Part shown: one piece after another, positions 1 to 8,757 of the stretch | Layout of the letters: every line of letters starts with the position of its first letter | How positions within the stretch are numbered: the stretch's first letter is position 1 | Source: Lachnospiraceae bacterium | GTDB lineage: Bacteria; Bacillota; Clostridia; Lachnospirales; Lachnospiraceae | Reading direction: 5' to 3' | Assembly (NCBI GenBank): GCA_017392525.1 | Contig: JAFOVD010000037.1 | Coordinates: forward strand, 1 to 37,929 | Length of the DNA stretch: 37,929 nt | The notes under the pieces: generated by a model | Told to the model about the DNA's origin: nothing | What the model saw: the letters and a program-made list of their open reading frames with translations, nothing else | The model's database searches: none | Made by a program: the position numbers and the translations under genes

Positions 1-31
1 CATCCTGAGCCAGGATCAAACTCTCATGTTA
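1..31 (-). rRNA. 16S ribosomal RNA, 5' end only (gene runs off the left edge)
   Basis: Read on the minus strand, bases 24 down to 5 are the universal bacterial 16S start (AGAGTTTGATCCTGGCTCAG). This is E. coli position 8 onward, which puts the mature 5' end near base 31. Only about 31 nt of the gene are inside the window, so the rest of the rRNA operon lies to the left. Transcription comes from the two promoters in the leader at 273-417. The gene lies downstream of radA on the same strand, separated by the radA terminator. Confidence 0.95.
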
Positions 32-272
32 AAATATGTCGTTGCCCATAGGGCGACGGCTCAGTACGCGAAGCGTACAGAACTTACATAATCATTTGAA
101 CACATGATTCAGAGATAAACTTGACGTTTATTTCCTAATCTTTACTGTGTTAGGTTGCGATCTTTAAAATCGCTGTTCTTAAAATAATTCTCATTAGAAT
201 CTTTCAAGGTTGTTTCACTGTTCAGTTTTCAATGTTCTTTGTTGTTTTGCTCTCTCAAGCGACAACTTCTAT
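32..272 (-). other. rRNA operon leader (pre-16S 5' region)
   Basis: This is the transcribed leader between promoter P2 and the 16S gene. On the minus strand it holds an AACATTGAAAACTGAAC stretch (about 223-239) resembling the boxA antitermination sequences found in Firmicutes rRNA leaders. It also has a perfect GTACGC-TTC-GCGTAC hairpin (65-79) and a GTCGCCC-TAT-GGGCAAC near-hairpin (41-57) just before the mature 16S end. The hairpins may take part in processing. No protein gene is supported here. Confidence 0.6.
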
Positions 273-301
273 ATCTTAGCACCGAGTTAAGTTGTTGTCA
301 A
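273..301 (-). promoter_or_regulatory. rRNA promoter P2
   Basis: On the minus strand there is a -35 TTGACA (296-301), a 17-nt spacer and a -10 TAAGAT (273-278). The -35 is perfect and the spacing ideal, as expected for a strong rRNA promoter. The -35 lies inside a 19-bp palindrome at 289-307. Confidence 0.8.
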
Positions 302-307
302 CAACTT
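289..307. repeat. 19-bp perfect palindrome over the P2 -35 box
   Basis: The arms AAGTTGTTG and CAACAACTT flank one central base. The palindrome includes the whole -35 hexamer of rRNA promoter P2. It could be an operator-like site, or it could be a chance consequence of TTGACAA symmetry. Confidence 0.6.
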
Positions 308-388
308 TTTCTAATTTTTCGAAACTTTTTCGATTGCCTCAATCGCTGTAGTTTCTAGGTCTTAGAGCACCTCGGCAGTGCGAAATAT

Positions 389-417
389 ATAGTATCAAAA
401 TCCCACCTTACTGTCAA
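389..417 (-). promoter_or_regulatory. rRNA promoter P1
   Basis: On the minus strand there is a -35 TTGACA (412-417), a 17-nt spacer and a -10 TACTAT (389-394). It lies about 115 bases upstream of P2 and both point to the 16S gene. Tandem promoters of this kind are usual for Firmicutes rRNA operons. Confidence 0.8.
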
Positions 418-451
418 CAGAAATATTAAGAAAAAATAAAGTTTCATTATT

Positions 452-498
452 TAAAACAAAACTGGGAATTGTCAGATTTTTCAATCCGACAATTCCCA
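452..498 (-). terminator. Intrinsic terminator of radA
   Basis: The minus-strand RNA folds into a 16-bp stem (arms 483-498 and 463-478, one G-U pair) closed by a GAAA tetraloop. A T-rich tract (GTTTTGTTTT) follows. It begins about 19 bases after the radA stop and isolates radA from the rRNA promoters. Confidence 0.9.
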
Positions 499-516
499 CT
501 ATATTACACTGCTAAC

Positions 517-1875
517 TCAAGAAATAACACTGACCGCATCTCGAACATTATCTACACCTACCAGTTCAACATCTTCTATACCCTTCAAATGCTTCAACGA
601 AACCTTCGGCAAAATAACACGTTCAAACCCCAGCTTACACGCTTCGTGAATTCTTTGCTCAACCATATTCACCGCACGAACTTCACCACTCAGCCCAACT
701 TCTCCAAAACATATTGTTTTTTCGTCTATAATTATATCTTTAAAACTCGAATAAATCGCAAGCACAAGCCCTAAATCAATTGCCGGTTCATTCATGCGAA
801 CACCACCCGCAATATTTACATAAGCATCATAGTCTCCCAAGGGAATATGCAATCTCTTTTCCAGTACCGCCATCAGCAGATTCACACGATTGTAGTCGAC
901 GCCCACAGAAGTCCTTCTTGGCATTCCAAATGCACTTCTAGAAACAAGAGCCTGAATCTCAATGAGAATCGGTCTAGTTCCTTCCATAGAGCATGCAACC
1001 ACAGAACCACTTGCATCTTCCGGTCTTCCATCCAGCATAAACTCCGAAGGGTTCTTCACTTCTTTCAAGCCATCTGAACACATTTCAAATACGCCTATCT
1101 CGTCTGTAGACCCAAATCGATTTTTTACACCTCTTAGAATTCTATATGATGCATGCCGATCACCCTCAAAGTACAGTACAGTATCCACCATATGTTCAAG
1201 AACTCTTGGTCCAGCAACAACACCTTCCTTTGTTACATGCCCAACAACAAATACAGTTATTCCAAGTCCCTTTGCTATCTGCATTAATATAGCGGTAGAC
1301 TCTCGAACCTGAGATACACTGCCCGGAGCAGAATTTACCCCTTCATTGTACATTGTCTGAATAGAATCAATTACAACGACATCCGGTTTCTCTCGTTCTA
1401 TCACTGACTTTATCAAATCAAGATTCGTTTCACATAAAAGCGCTAAATTTTCTGAGAATTCTCCCATTCTATCTGCTCGAATCTTTATCTGCTGAAGAGA
1501 TTCCTCCCCTGAAATATATAGCAATTTTACATTATCATGACTAAGGTTTTTGCACACCTGTAGTAAAAGGGTAGATTTACCTATACCCGGATCACCTCCC
1601 ACCAAAACAAGGGATCCTTTTACAATTCCCCCTCCAAGAACACGATCCAGTTCTTCCATATGTGTACTAATCCTGTCTTCTAAAACAGATGTAATATCCT
1701 TCAGCACTGTCGTTTCGACATCTTTTATTTCTTTTCTGCCTTTTAATTCCTTTTTATCTACAATTTCTTCTACAAATGTATTCCATTCTTTACACCCAGG
1801 ACATTGTCCCATCCACTTTGTAGATTCAAATCCGCAATTCTGACAGAAATATATGGTTTTTTTCGTCTTTGCCAT
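517..1875 (-). CDS. radA: DNA repair protein RadA (Sms)
   Basis: This is a 452-aa RecA-like ATPase that promotes branch migration and processing of recombination intermediates in the cytoplasm. In order it shows a four-cysteine zinc finger (C11, C14, C25, C28), a Walker A site GGDPGIGKST (93-102), the RadA signature KNRFGS, and a C-terminal Lon-protease-like domain. The length matches the family (about 450-460). An in-frame ATG lies 19 codons upstream, but the start at 1875 begins with the conserved MAKTK zinc-finger leader and has an AAGGA site a few bases before it. The extra N-terminus would also run into the upstream gene's terminator. radA downstream of clpC is a common Firmicutes arrangement. 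No clear promoter of its own was seen. Confidence 0.97.
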   Translation of the reverse strand: MAKTKKTIYFCQNCGFESTKWMGQCPGCKEWNTFVEEIVDKKELKGRKEIKDVETTVLKDITSVLEDRISTHMEELDRVLGGGIVKGSLVLVGGDPGIGKSTLLLQVCKNLSHDNVKLLYISGEESLQQIKIRADRMGEFSENLALLCETNLDLIKSVIEREKPDVVVIDSIQTMYNEGVNSAPGSVSQVRESTAILMQIAKGLGITVFVVGHVTKEGVVAGPRVLEHMVDTVLYFEGDRHASYRILRGVKNRFGSTDEIGVFEMCSDGLKEVKNPSEFMLDGRPEDASGSVVACSMEGTRPILIEIQALVSRSAFGMPRRTSVGVDYNRVNLLMAVLEKRLHIPLGDYDAYVNIAGGVRMNEPAIDLGLVLAIYSSFKDIIIDEKTICFGEVGLSGEVRAVNMVEQRIHEACKLGFERVILPKVSLKHLKGIEDVELVGVDNVRDAVSVIS

Positions 1876-1887
1876 GCATGTCCTTCT

Positions 1888-1923
1888 TTCTACAAAAAAA
1901 ATCCGCCCTATAAAGGGCGGATT
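1888..1923 (-). terminator. Intrinsic terminator between the 137-aa gene and radA
   Basis: On the minus strand, TCCGCCC and GGGCGGA pair across a short TTTATA loop and are followed by eight T's. It begins about 10 bases after the stop of the 137-aa gene and ends only about 13 bases before the radA start. radA expression by read-through is therefore probably partial. Confidence 0.9.
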
Positions 1924-1932
1924 CAAATTCAT

Positions 1933-2346
1933 TTAAGCCTTCACAACTTTAACCGGCACCAAATTACCCGACTCCAGTTTTACACTTAAGCTTAACTTTC
2001 CGCCAAGGTTCGTCTTCATTCTGCCAGTGTCTGTCTGACCAACCGAAATGTCATATTCTGCTTCCGGTTCTAACTCTAAAGTGATCTGAGCGTCCTCAAC
2101 GCCGTCTACCGAAAACTCAATTTGATTTTCCGTAACACAAAAATGGTCTACTGCAGTTCCCGGAACAGATTCGTATACGAACATACCATTTCTTTCCAGT
2201 TTGGTTATTTCCTTATAAGTCTTAACCTTCAACAAGTCTCCATCATGTTTAAAATCCTCTACCTTAGATTTCTTATCCAAGGAATAATCCCCAAAACTGA
2301 TTGTTCCATCTGATTCCACACGAATCAATTCGCTAATAACAGCCAT
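1933..2346 (-). CDS. Conserved protein of unknown function (137 aa)
   Basis: This is a small soluble protein of 137 aa with no signal peptide or membrane segment. It is rich in alternating beta-type stretches: SDGTISFGDYSL near the N-terminus, a central KEITKLERNGMFVYES segment, and C-terminal strands ending VPVKVVKA. I recall similar proteins in Lachnospiraceae, sometimes labelled endosialidase, but I see no sialidase motif (for example no Asp-box) and do not support that label. The start at 2346 has a strong AGGAGG site. A TATAAT at about 2396-2401 may be a -10 for its own promoter, though the -35 is poor. It sits between clpC and radA and has its own terminator, so it could be linked to stress response by position only. 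Confidence 0.85.
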   Translation of the reverse strand: MAVISELIRVESDGTISFGDYSLDKKSKVEDFKHDGDLLKVKTYKEITKLERNGMFVYESVPGTAVDHFCVTENQIEFSVDGVEDAQITLELEPEAEYDISVGQTDTGRMKTNLGGKLSLSVKLESGNLVPVKVVKA

Positions 2347-2433
2347 TTTTACTTCCTCCTAGATTGCTATCCACGGCATCTCTGCCAGCGTCTTCCCTAA
2401 TTATATAATAGAAAACATAAAATTTCTATTCAT

Positions 2434-4881
2434 TTAGGACTCAAATACCAATTCACCCTTCTTTACGCTAACAACAACGCTATCACCTTTTTTTATGTCA
2501 TTTCCAAGAATCTTTTCAGCAAGCACATCCTCTAAGTCCGTCTGAATCTTTCGACGTAAAGGTCTAGCTCCATATTTCGGATCAAATGCCTTGTCTACAA
2601 TATAAGTTTTAGCAGCCGGACGAATCGTAAGATCAATATCCATCTGCTCCTTAGCCCTTGAAATCAGTGATTTTGTCATAATTGTAACAATAGACTTCAT
2701 ATCCTCCTTAGTAAGAGGTCTAAATACCAGAATATCATCTATTCTATTTAAAAATTCAGGTTTAAATATTCTTCGTATGTCTTCCATTACACTGTTTTTC
2801 ATACGTTTATAATCGGCCTCTTTACTTTCATCCTGAGAAAATCCCAGATGCTTCGGTTCCATAATTGATTGCGCTCCGGCATTACTTGTCATAATAATAA
2901 TTGTATTTTTAAAATCTACAACACGGCCTTGTGAATCTGTAATATGACCATCATCCAACACCTGTAACAGAACATTGAACACATCCGGATGAGCCTTTTC
3001 AATTTCATCAAAGAGAATAACAGAATATGGATTTCTACGAACTTTCTCACTAAGCTGTCCGCCCTCTTCATATCCTACATATCCCGGAGGAGAACCAATC
3101 ATCTTAGAGACACTATACTTCTCCATGTATTCTGACATATCAACGCGAATCATAGCATCTTCATTTCCAAAAACAGCTTCCGCAAGTGCTTTAGAAACTT
3201 CTGTCTTACCAACACCTGTCGGTCCTAAGAACAAGAATGAACCAATCGGTCTTCCCGGTTCCTTTAACCCAACTCTACCACGTCGAACCGCCTTAGAAAC
3301 AGCTGTAATTGCCTCATCCTGGCCAATTACACGCTTATGAAGTGTTTTTTCAAGATTTCTAAGACGAACTGCCTCTGATTCATTTAATTTTGAAACCGGT
3401 ATCTTTGTCCACTTTGCAACAGTCTCCGCAACATCATCTGCAGAAAGAACAAGTCGTTTACTTTTCTTCTGTCGTTCGTATTTCTTCTTTAATCGATCGA
3501 TTTCCTGTGAAATTTGATTCTTTTCCTCTTTCACTTCGCTTGCCAAAGCCAAATCATTATCCATCAACGCCCTGTCCATCTTATCATCACACTCCAGGAG
3601 TTGTTCCTGAAGATCACCAAGATTATCTGGTGCCTTAACAGACATTAACCTAAGTTTTGCAGCCGATTCATCCATCAAATCAATGGCCTTATCCGGAAGG
3701 AAACGATCAGAAATATATCTTTCCCCAAGTTCTACACAAGCATCAATCGCTTCATCAGAAATAACTACACCGTGATGCTTTTCATACTCTTCTTTTATAC
3801 CAAGTAAAATTTTCTTTGACTCTTCCTTTGTAGGTTCTTCAACCATTACCGGTTGAAATCTACGTTCAAGCGCCGCATCTTTTTCTACATATTTACGGTA
3901 TTCCGAAATCGTTGTGGCACCGATAATCTGAATTTCACCACGTGCCATTGCCGGTTTTAAAATATTTGATGCATCTATAGCACCTTCTGCTCCACCAGCA
4001 CCAATCAAAGTATGAATTTCATCGATAAAAAGCAGAATATTCCCTGCTTGAATAATCTCAGCAATTACCTTCTTGATTCGCTCCTCAAATTCTCCACGAT
4101 ATTTTGATCCCGCAACCATACCGGACAAATCAAGAGAGAGTACTCTTTTACCAAGAACTGAATCCGGTACCATGCCAGATTCAATCCGTTGTGCCAATCC
4201 TTCTACAATTGCTGTTTTACCAACTCCCGGCTCACCAATTAAACAAGGATTGTTCTTTCCTCTACGACTGAGAATCTGAATAACACGTTGAATCTCATCA
4301 TCTCTTCCAATAATCGGATCCAGTTTACCCTCTCTAGCCAATGCCGAAAGATCCCTTGAGTATTGTTCCAAAGTAGGCGTTCCCTCGACTCTGGAGCCAT
4401 TACCCTTTCTTCTATGATTATTCCGTTCTCTTTTAATATACAATTCGCCGCTTTTACCCATCGCTGCTACAAGCACCGAAAAGATTCTTTGGAAATTCAT
4501 ATCCATGGATGAAAGGAGACGGGAGCATGCACAATCAGGCGTACGAAGAAGTGCAATCAATAAATGCTCTGTTCCAATTTCCTCCGTATTACAAAATACA
4601 GCCTCATTCTCTGCCTGTTCAAGAACAGCATCCAGTTTCGGCGTATTTCCATCCGGTTCAGCAATCATAACACCGTTATCCGGATACATTAAATCTTCAA
4701 TTAATGCGCACACATCCTCCTCTCTAATTCCATTTTCAAACAGCACCTTCGCTGCTATAGATTCTTTTACATGCAACAGGCCTATCAGCAAATGTTCAGT
4801 TCCTACATAGTTGTGTTTTAACTTTTTAGAAGCTCTCTTTGCATAGCTTATAGCCCTTTTTGCAAGATTTGTATATTCCAT
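2434..4881 (-). CDS. clpC: ATP-dependent Clp protease ATP-binding subunit ClpC
   Basis: This is a 815-aa HSP100 unfoldase that feeds substrates to ClpP. In order it has a double Clp N-terminal repeat (about 1-140), a first AAA module with GEPGVGKT (216-223), a charged coiled middle region in the position of the UVR motif, and a second AAA module with GPTGVGKT (553-560). An LGF tripeptide (679-681) corresponds to the ClpP-binding loop. The ATG at 4881 is preferred over the GTG three codons upstream because an AAAAGGTG ribosome site precedes the ATG at the right distance and overlaps the GTG. The gene starts 20 bases after the stop of the surface-protein gene. The usual neighbours ctsR, mcsA and mcsB are absent, and I see no CtsR-type operator here. 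Confidence 0.97.
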   Translation of the reverse strand: MEYTNLAKRAISYAKRASKKLKHNYVGTEHLLIGLLHVKESIAAKVLFENGIREEDVCALIEDLMYPDNGVMIAEPDGNTPKLDAVLEQAENEAVFCNTEEIGTEHLLIALLRTPDCACSRLLSSMDMNFQRIFSVLVAAMGKSGELYIKRERNNHRRKGNGSRVEGTPTLEQYSRDLSALAREGKLDPIIGRDDEIQRVIQILSRRGKNNPCLIGEPGVGKTAIVEGLAQRIESGMVPDSVLGKRVLSLDLSGMVAGSKYRGEFEERIKKVIAEIIQAGNILLFIDEIHTLIGAGGAEGAIDASNILKPAMARGEIQIIGATTISEYRKYVEKDAALERRFQPVMVEEPTKEESKKILLGIKEEYEKHHGVVISDEAIDACVELGERYISDRFLPDKAIDLMDESAAKLRLMSVKAPDNLGDLQEQLLECDDKMDRALMDNDLALASEVKEEKNQISQEIDRLKKKYERQKKSKRLVLSADDVAETVAKWTKIPVSKLNESEAVRLRNLEKTLHKRVIGQDEAITAVSKAVRRGRVGLKEPGRPIGSFLFLGPTGVGKTEVSKALAEAVFGNEDAMIRVDMSEYMEKYSVSKMIGSPPGYVGYEEGGQLSEKVRRNPYSVILFDEIEKAHPDVFNVLLQVLDDGHITDSQGRVVDFKNTIIIMTSNAGAQSIMEPKHLGFSQDESKEADYKRMKNSVMEDIRRIFKPEFLNRIDDILVFRPLTKEDMKSIVTIMTKSLISRAKEQMDIDLTIRPAAKTYIVDKAFDPKYGARPLRRKIQTDLEDVLAEKILGNDIKKGDSVVVSVKKGELVFES

Positions 4882-4901
4882 TTCTTTCACCTTTTCTAAT
4901 C

Positions 4902-6371
4902 TTACAGATCGTTTAAATCCATAACGTCAAGATCGCCATTACTACGACGATTGTCCTTGTCATTCTTCTTGTCACTCTTCTTATCTTCGTTCACTGCATT
5001 AGAGATACTCATATCTTCGTCAAAAATTGTACCTGTTGTATCATCATCTTCAAAGATATCTTCATCCCTATGGAATAAACGGCTGAAAAATCCTTCTTTT
5101 TCAGAAGCAGATTCCTCTTCTTCACCATTCTCTTCAGAATCTTCATCATCAGAAATTTCTACTGTTTCAGCTACCTCTTCAGGAACCTCCTCAGAAAACT
5201 CTGATTTCTTTTCTATTACCTTATTGTCTGGTTCTTTCTCATCTACTTCATCGAAATCATTCTCATCATCAAATACATCGTCATCATTCTTCGACTTAAG
5301 CACTTTAAAATTAATAGTAATTATTGCAAGTACCACAACCACAAATATCAAAATTGCAATTGCACTTCTGGAGTTCTTAAATCGTGTCAAAATAGATGAT
5401 GCAGTTAGATCAGAACCATCTCCTTCATCTGTATGAGACGATATCATAGATAACATATCTGTATTCAGTGTCTGCACTGTTCCATCCGCTGTATTGTACT
5501 GGAACCATCCTGTATTCTGATTTTCATCCACCCCATATACGAAATAGAATCCATCATCTTCATATCCACTAAGTGCATAACCATAGTAATCCATGTCTGA
5601 CGCACTAAATTGAGCTTCTGTAAATAACTCAGACGGCAAACTATCAGGGGTCTGAATAATAACATAATCATCTTTCGATCCAAGCATGGAAAGCAATGAC
5701 ACGGAATTAGACTCTTCAGAATAAATATAGAATTTACCGGAAGAAGATGTATCACTTGCTGGTTTTAAATAAACCAGTGTCATAGATCCGTTAGAAAGTT
5801 CTTTATACTTAGAATTATTAATTGTAAGTTCCGTCTTTTCAAATCCAGCTGGAATCTCATCATCAGAAAACCGTTCTGACACAACATAGGCAATTCCGTC
5901 AACCTCAAAATCTCCCTCTACTGTATTATCAGCTTCGGTACTTGTTGTATCTTGTGTTGTTTCTGTTGTAGTCTCTGTTGAAGTTGACTCTGCCGGAGCA
6001 GCAACCGTAACATTTGTACTACTTCCTGTTAAAGTATTAGGCTTTACACTAATGTATGAAGTTCCCGCTGCTGCCGCAGAAAATGTAAGTGTAGCATTTT
6101 GTCCGGTATAGGAAACTGTACTTCCGGAAGTTGTGTAACCACTAGCCGAACAATTGGTTAATGACAACACACTTCCATTAAAGGAAACTGTAAATGTATC
6201 CTTGGCCGGAGCCTGAATTGTAACCGTTAAGGAATCGCCAACATTCATACTGCTTTTCGATACCGCAATAGATGTGGATCCCGTACCGGTTGCTGATACA
6301 GTCATTGTAAAAGCAAACAACAGGGTTAACATCAACGCGCAAGTCATTAAAATTTTATGTTTTCTATTCAT
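4902..6371 (-). CDS. Membrane-anchored extracellular protein with acidic cytoplasmic tail
   Basis: This is a 489-aa protein starting with a signal peptide (MNRKHK, a hydrophobic core, then VSATG). A beta-rich Ser/Thr/Gly domain follows that resembles an Ig-like or cohesin-like fold (about 30-125), then a Thr/Glu linker and a second extracellular region. One membrane helix lies at about 336-356, followed by a cytoplasmic tail of about 130 residues dense in Asp and Glu. The predicted topology is therefore outside domain, single helix, very acidic inside tail. The start at 6371 has a GAGGTG site 8 bases before it; the longer reading would use TTG. A very good promoter precedes it at 6430-6458. 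It is immediately upstream of clpC and probably cotranscribed. Function is unknown. Confidence 0.85.
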   Translation of the reverse strand: MNRKHKILMTCALMLTLLFAFTMTVSATGTGSTSIAVSKSSMNVGDSLTVTIQAPAKDTFTVSFNGSVLSLTNCSASGYTTSGSTVSYTGQNATLTFSAAAAGTSYISVKPNTLTGSSTNVTVAAPAESTSTETTTETTQDTTSTEADNTVEGDFEVDGIAYVVSERFSDDEIPAGFEKTELTINNSKYKELSNGSMTLVYLKPASDTSSSGKFYIYSEESNSVSLLSMLGSKDDYVIIQTPDSLPSELFTEAQFSASDMDYYGYALSGYEDDGFYFVYGVDENQNTGWFQYNTADGTVQTLNTDMLSMISSHTDEGDGSDLTASSILTRFKNSRSAIAILIFVVVVLAIITINFKVLKSKNDDDVFDDENDFDEVDEKEPDNKVIEKKSEFSEEVPEEVAETVEISDDEDSEENGEEEESASEKEGFFSRLFHRDEDIFEDDDTTGTIFDEDMSISNAVNEDKKSDKKNDKDNRRSNGDLDVMDLNDL

Positions 6372-6429
6372 ATATGAACACCTCAAACATCACATTTTTC
6401 TAAGGAAACCAATCCTCCAAGTTATTTAA

Positions 6430-6458
6430 ATTATAGAAAACTACGACTGTTACGTCAA
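6430..6458 (-). promoter_or_regulatory. Sigma-A promoter for the surface protein-clpC unit
   Basis: On the minus strand there is a -35 TTGACG (6453-6458), a 17-nt spacer and a perfect -10 TATAAT (6430-6435). It lies about 60 bases before the start codon of the surface protein. It is the only strong promoter seen upstream of clpC. Confidence 0.85.
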
Positions 6459-6466
6459 CTTTCCAT

Positions 6467-6658
6467 TTAACAATTTCGGCAGAGTAAATACCCCCAAATA
6501 ACAGCTGACAATATAGAAATTAACGATACTGTGAAAGTTGCGTCACACTGCGCCGGTCCTATACCGAAAAACAATACTCCAAGGCAAAACAATCCGATTG
6601 CCTCAAACAAAGCAATAAATCCTGTAATAACAATCTTCTCTCGTGTGATATCCATCAT
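6467..6658 (-). CDS. Small two-helix membrane protein, unknown function
   Basis: This is a 63-aa protein with two hydrophobic segments (about residues 7-29 and 39-57) separated by a short GPAQCDATF stretch. The N-terminus is MMDITREK. A perfect AAGGAGG (6667-6673) sits 8 bases before the ATG at 6658, which supports translation and this start. It lies head-to-head with the phosphofructokinase gene, and the promoter of the surface protein follows just inside its 3' end. I do not recognise the family. Confidence 0.65.
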   Translation of the reverse strand: MMDITREKIVITGFIALFEAIGLFCLGVLFFGIGPAQCDATFTVSLISILSAVIWGYLLCRNC

Positions 6659-6726
6659 AGAAAAAACCTCCTTGCATTTCTTATGATGAAAGTATCTCAT
6701 TTTTCATGTCCCCTTTATGGTACACC

Positions 6727-6755
6727 TTGCGCAAGCGAAGATTTTTCTATATTAT
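6727..6755 (+). promoter_or_regulatory. Probable promoter of the phosphofructokinase gene
   Basis: On the plus strand there is a TTGCGC (6727-6732), a 17-nt spacer and a TATTAT (6750-6755). The -10 is good and the -35 only half matches. It lies about 30 bases before the start codon. Confidence 0.6.
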
Positions 6756-6784
6756 ATGAAAGGTTTTCACATAAGGAGGAACAC

Positions 6785-8023
6785 ATGAAAAACTGTATTA
6801 TCGCTCAGTCCGGCGGGCCAACGGTAGCAATTAACGCTAGTTTAGCCGGCGTATTAAAAGGCAACTATGAAACAAATCAATTCGACACAATCTATGGTGC
6901 GTTAAACGGTATCACCGGTATTCTTAATGACCGCCTATTAAATCTATCTGAAAAAATAGAAACAATCCCTGATTTTATTGAAAAATTGAAAGTAACACCT
7001 GCTATGTACCTCGGTTCATGTAGATACAAACTTCCTACCATCGAATCCGACGAACATACATATCAAAAGATTTTTGATTATTTCCATAAAAAAGAGATTG
7101 ACACTTTTTTCTATATCGGTGGAAATGATTCCATGGATACCGTTTTAAAATTGTCTGATTATGCAGCCAAGATTGGAAGTAACGTCAAGGTCATCGGTAT
7201 ACCAAAAACAATTGATAACGATCTTTGCCATACCGATCACACTCCGGGATTTGGTTCAGCCGCAAAGTACATCGCATCTACCATTCGAGAGATTGCCCAC
7301 GATACATTTATCTACGCAATCAAGTCTGTTACCATCGTAGAAATTATGGGACGTGATGCCGGCTGGTTGACAGCAGCAGCTGCTCTCTCCCGAACAGAGT
7401 ATTCAACAGCTCCTCAGCTTATTTATCTTCCGGAAGTTGCATTTGACAAAGATGCCTGCATCCGAGATGTTAAATCACTTCTCGAAAAGACAAACAATGT
7501 TATTATTGCTATTTCTGAAGGAATACGTGATAAAGACGGTAATTATATCAGCGCTGCTGAAGCAGGAAATGATACATTTGGCCACAGTCAGTTAAGTGGC
7601 GCCGGTAAAGCTCTTGAATATATACTAAAGGACGCCTTATCCGTAAAGGTTCGTTCTGTAGAGGTAAATGTACTTCAAAGATGTGCTTCTCATCTTGCAA
7701 GTTTGACTGATTTGGACGAATCCATTGCCCTTGGCGAAAAGGCCTGCGCACTTGCAAAAGAAGGTATGAGTGGAGTTATGGTTACATTAAACCGTACAAG
7801 CGATGAGCCTTATAAAACAGAAATTGGACATTTCGACATCCACAATATTGCAAACGAAGTAAAGAACGTTCCTGTTGAATGGATTAATGAGGCCGGAAAT
7901 GATGTTACAGAAGAAATGATAACTTACCTTCGCCCATTAGTTGTTGGCGAACCTGAGATTTGTTATGAAGATGGTCTACCTACTTACCTTAACATCTCTC
8001 ATCTTCTTCCAGAACATCAATAA
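6785..8023 (+). CDS. 6-phosphofructokinase, probably PPi-dependent
   Basis: This is a 412-aa phosphofructokinase that phosphorylates fructose 6-phosphate in glycolysis. Visible motifs are the N-terminal SGGPT nucleotide/PPi loop, GGNDSMDT (112-119), the catalytic PKTIDNDL (140-147) and the MGRDAGW substrate loop (188-194). ATP-dependent enzymes have GGDGS at the second motif. An acidic/amide residue in that place, together with the whole GGNDSMDT form, is typical of PPi-using clostridial enzymes such as the one I recall from Clostridium thermocellum. The cosubstrate is therefore inferred as PPi. The ATG at 6785 follows AAGGAGGA at 6773-6780; an upstream in-frame start at 6683 lacks such a site and would lie over the promoter. 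It is monocistronic, with its own promoter and terminator. Confidence 0.93.
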   Translation: MKNCIIAQSGGPTVAINASLAGVLKGNYETNQFDTIYGALNGITGILNDRLLNLSEKIETIPDFIEKLKVTPAMYLGSCRYKLPTIESDEHTYQKIFDYFHKKEIDTFFYIGGNDSMDTVLKLSDYAAKIGSNVKVIGIPKTIDNDLCHTDHTPGFGSAAKYIASTIREIAHDTFIYAIKSVTIVEIMGRDAGWLTAAAALSRTEYSTAPQLIYLPEVAFDKDACIRDVKSLLEKTNNVIIAISEGIRDKDGNYISAAEAGNDTFGHSQLSGAGKALEYILKDALSVKVRSVEVNVLQRCASHLASLTDLDESIALGEKACALAKEGMSGVMVTLNRTSDEPYKTEIGHFDIHNIANEVKNVPVEWINEAGNDVTEEMITYLRPLVVGEPEICYEDGLPTYLNISHLLPEHQ

Positions 8024-8036
8024 TACATTTTTTCAT

Positions 8037-8080
8037 TGAAAAATCCCTGTATGAACCCAAATTCATACAGGGATTTTTTT
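8037..8080. terminator. Strong two-sided intrinsic terminator
   Basis: There is a perfect 15-bp inverted repeat (8041-8055 and 8062-8076) around a CCCAAA loop. It is flanked by A's on the left and T's on the right, so it can stop transcription in both directions. It separates the plus-strand phosphofructokinase gene from the minus-strand operon that ends at 8079. Confidence 0.95.
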
Positions 8081-8756
8081 ATATATGGAAACGCCGCTGC
8101 AATTCCAGTCTGGCCTGAGTTCCACCTAAAATCAATGTCCCAAGGAAAACCAATACACAGGCAATAAACGCACACTCCGAAAAAAGAGGATGCTTAACGA
8201 TTCCCGCTTCTACCAGTCCCACCGGAATCAGCCCGATTATAATTGTTAAAAGCTGAAATACCATGTAACTATGCCAATTTCTATGATTTACAAACATAAG
8301 TACAATCAATACCACATCAACCAGAATCAGCGCCCCCGGCAAAACATAGTCCACGGACCATCCATGAAAGCCCGTCAGATGATCAACTAAAAATACAAGA
8401 AGAATTGCTCCTATTACGCCGAAGAATATTCGATGTAAGTATCCTCTTCCTTTTACTATCATTCGAAGCATCCATAAAGGATATAATAAAGCCGCAACTA
8501 CTATAAAGCTCCATTTAAAGGACCAGTCCAAATGATAATTAATAAAAATACATATTATTGTACTGGCAACCCATAAAAAAGTAATAAGGTTAACAAAACC
8601 TGCAATTTTACGCTGTTTCAGCAAAACATTCGGATAGATATTAAACTGATTCGGCAGTTTCTGATCATCCTTTTTATCATCCACAACATTGCCACAGAGC
8701 GGGCAATATTCCATATTATCTAACACCGTGATTTTACACGCCTTACAATTACCCAT
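8079..8756 (-). CDS. Zinc-ribbon multi-pass membrane protein (DUF6320-like)
   Basis: This is a 225-aa protein. A short N-terminal zinc ribbon carries two CxxC pairs (C4, C7, C18, C21). A polar linker with KKDDQK and about six hydrophobic segments from residue 53 to 213 follow. I associate this layout with the DUF6320 family of Lachnospiraceae, but that label is from memory. The start at 8756 has GGAGTG upstream and lies one base after the stop of the acyltransferase gene, so the two are tightly coupled. It is the last gene of a three-gene unit (SDR, acyltransferase, this protein). It may tether or sense at the membrane; the real function is not known. Confidence 0.85.
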   Translation of the reverse strand: MGNCKACKITVLDNMEYCPLCGNVVDDKKDDQKLPNQFNIYPNVLLKQRKIAGFVNLITFLWVASTIICIFINYHLDWSFKWSFIVVAALLYPLWMLRMIVKGRGYLHRIFFGVIGAILLVFLVDHLTGFHGWSVDYVLPGALILVDVVLIVLMFVNHRNWHSYMVFQLLTIIIGLIPVGLVEAGIVKHPLFSECAFIACVLVFLGTLILGGTQARLELQRRFHI

Positions 8757-8757
8757 C

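Noticed and set aside
4951-5436. 161-aa plus-strand frame rich in Ser
   Set aside because: It is antisense to the acidic tail of the membrane protein; Asp/Glu-rich codons give Ser-rich frames on the other strand. No ribosome site.
5465-5755. 96-aa minus-strand frame
   Set aside because: It is an out-of-frame shadow inside the surface protein gene, which has a signal peptide, promoter and ribosome site of its own.
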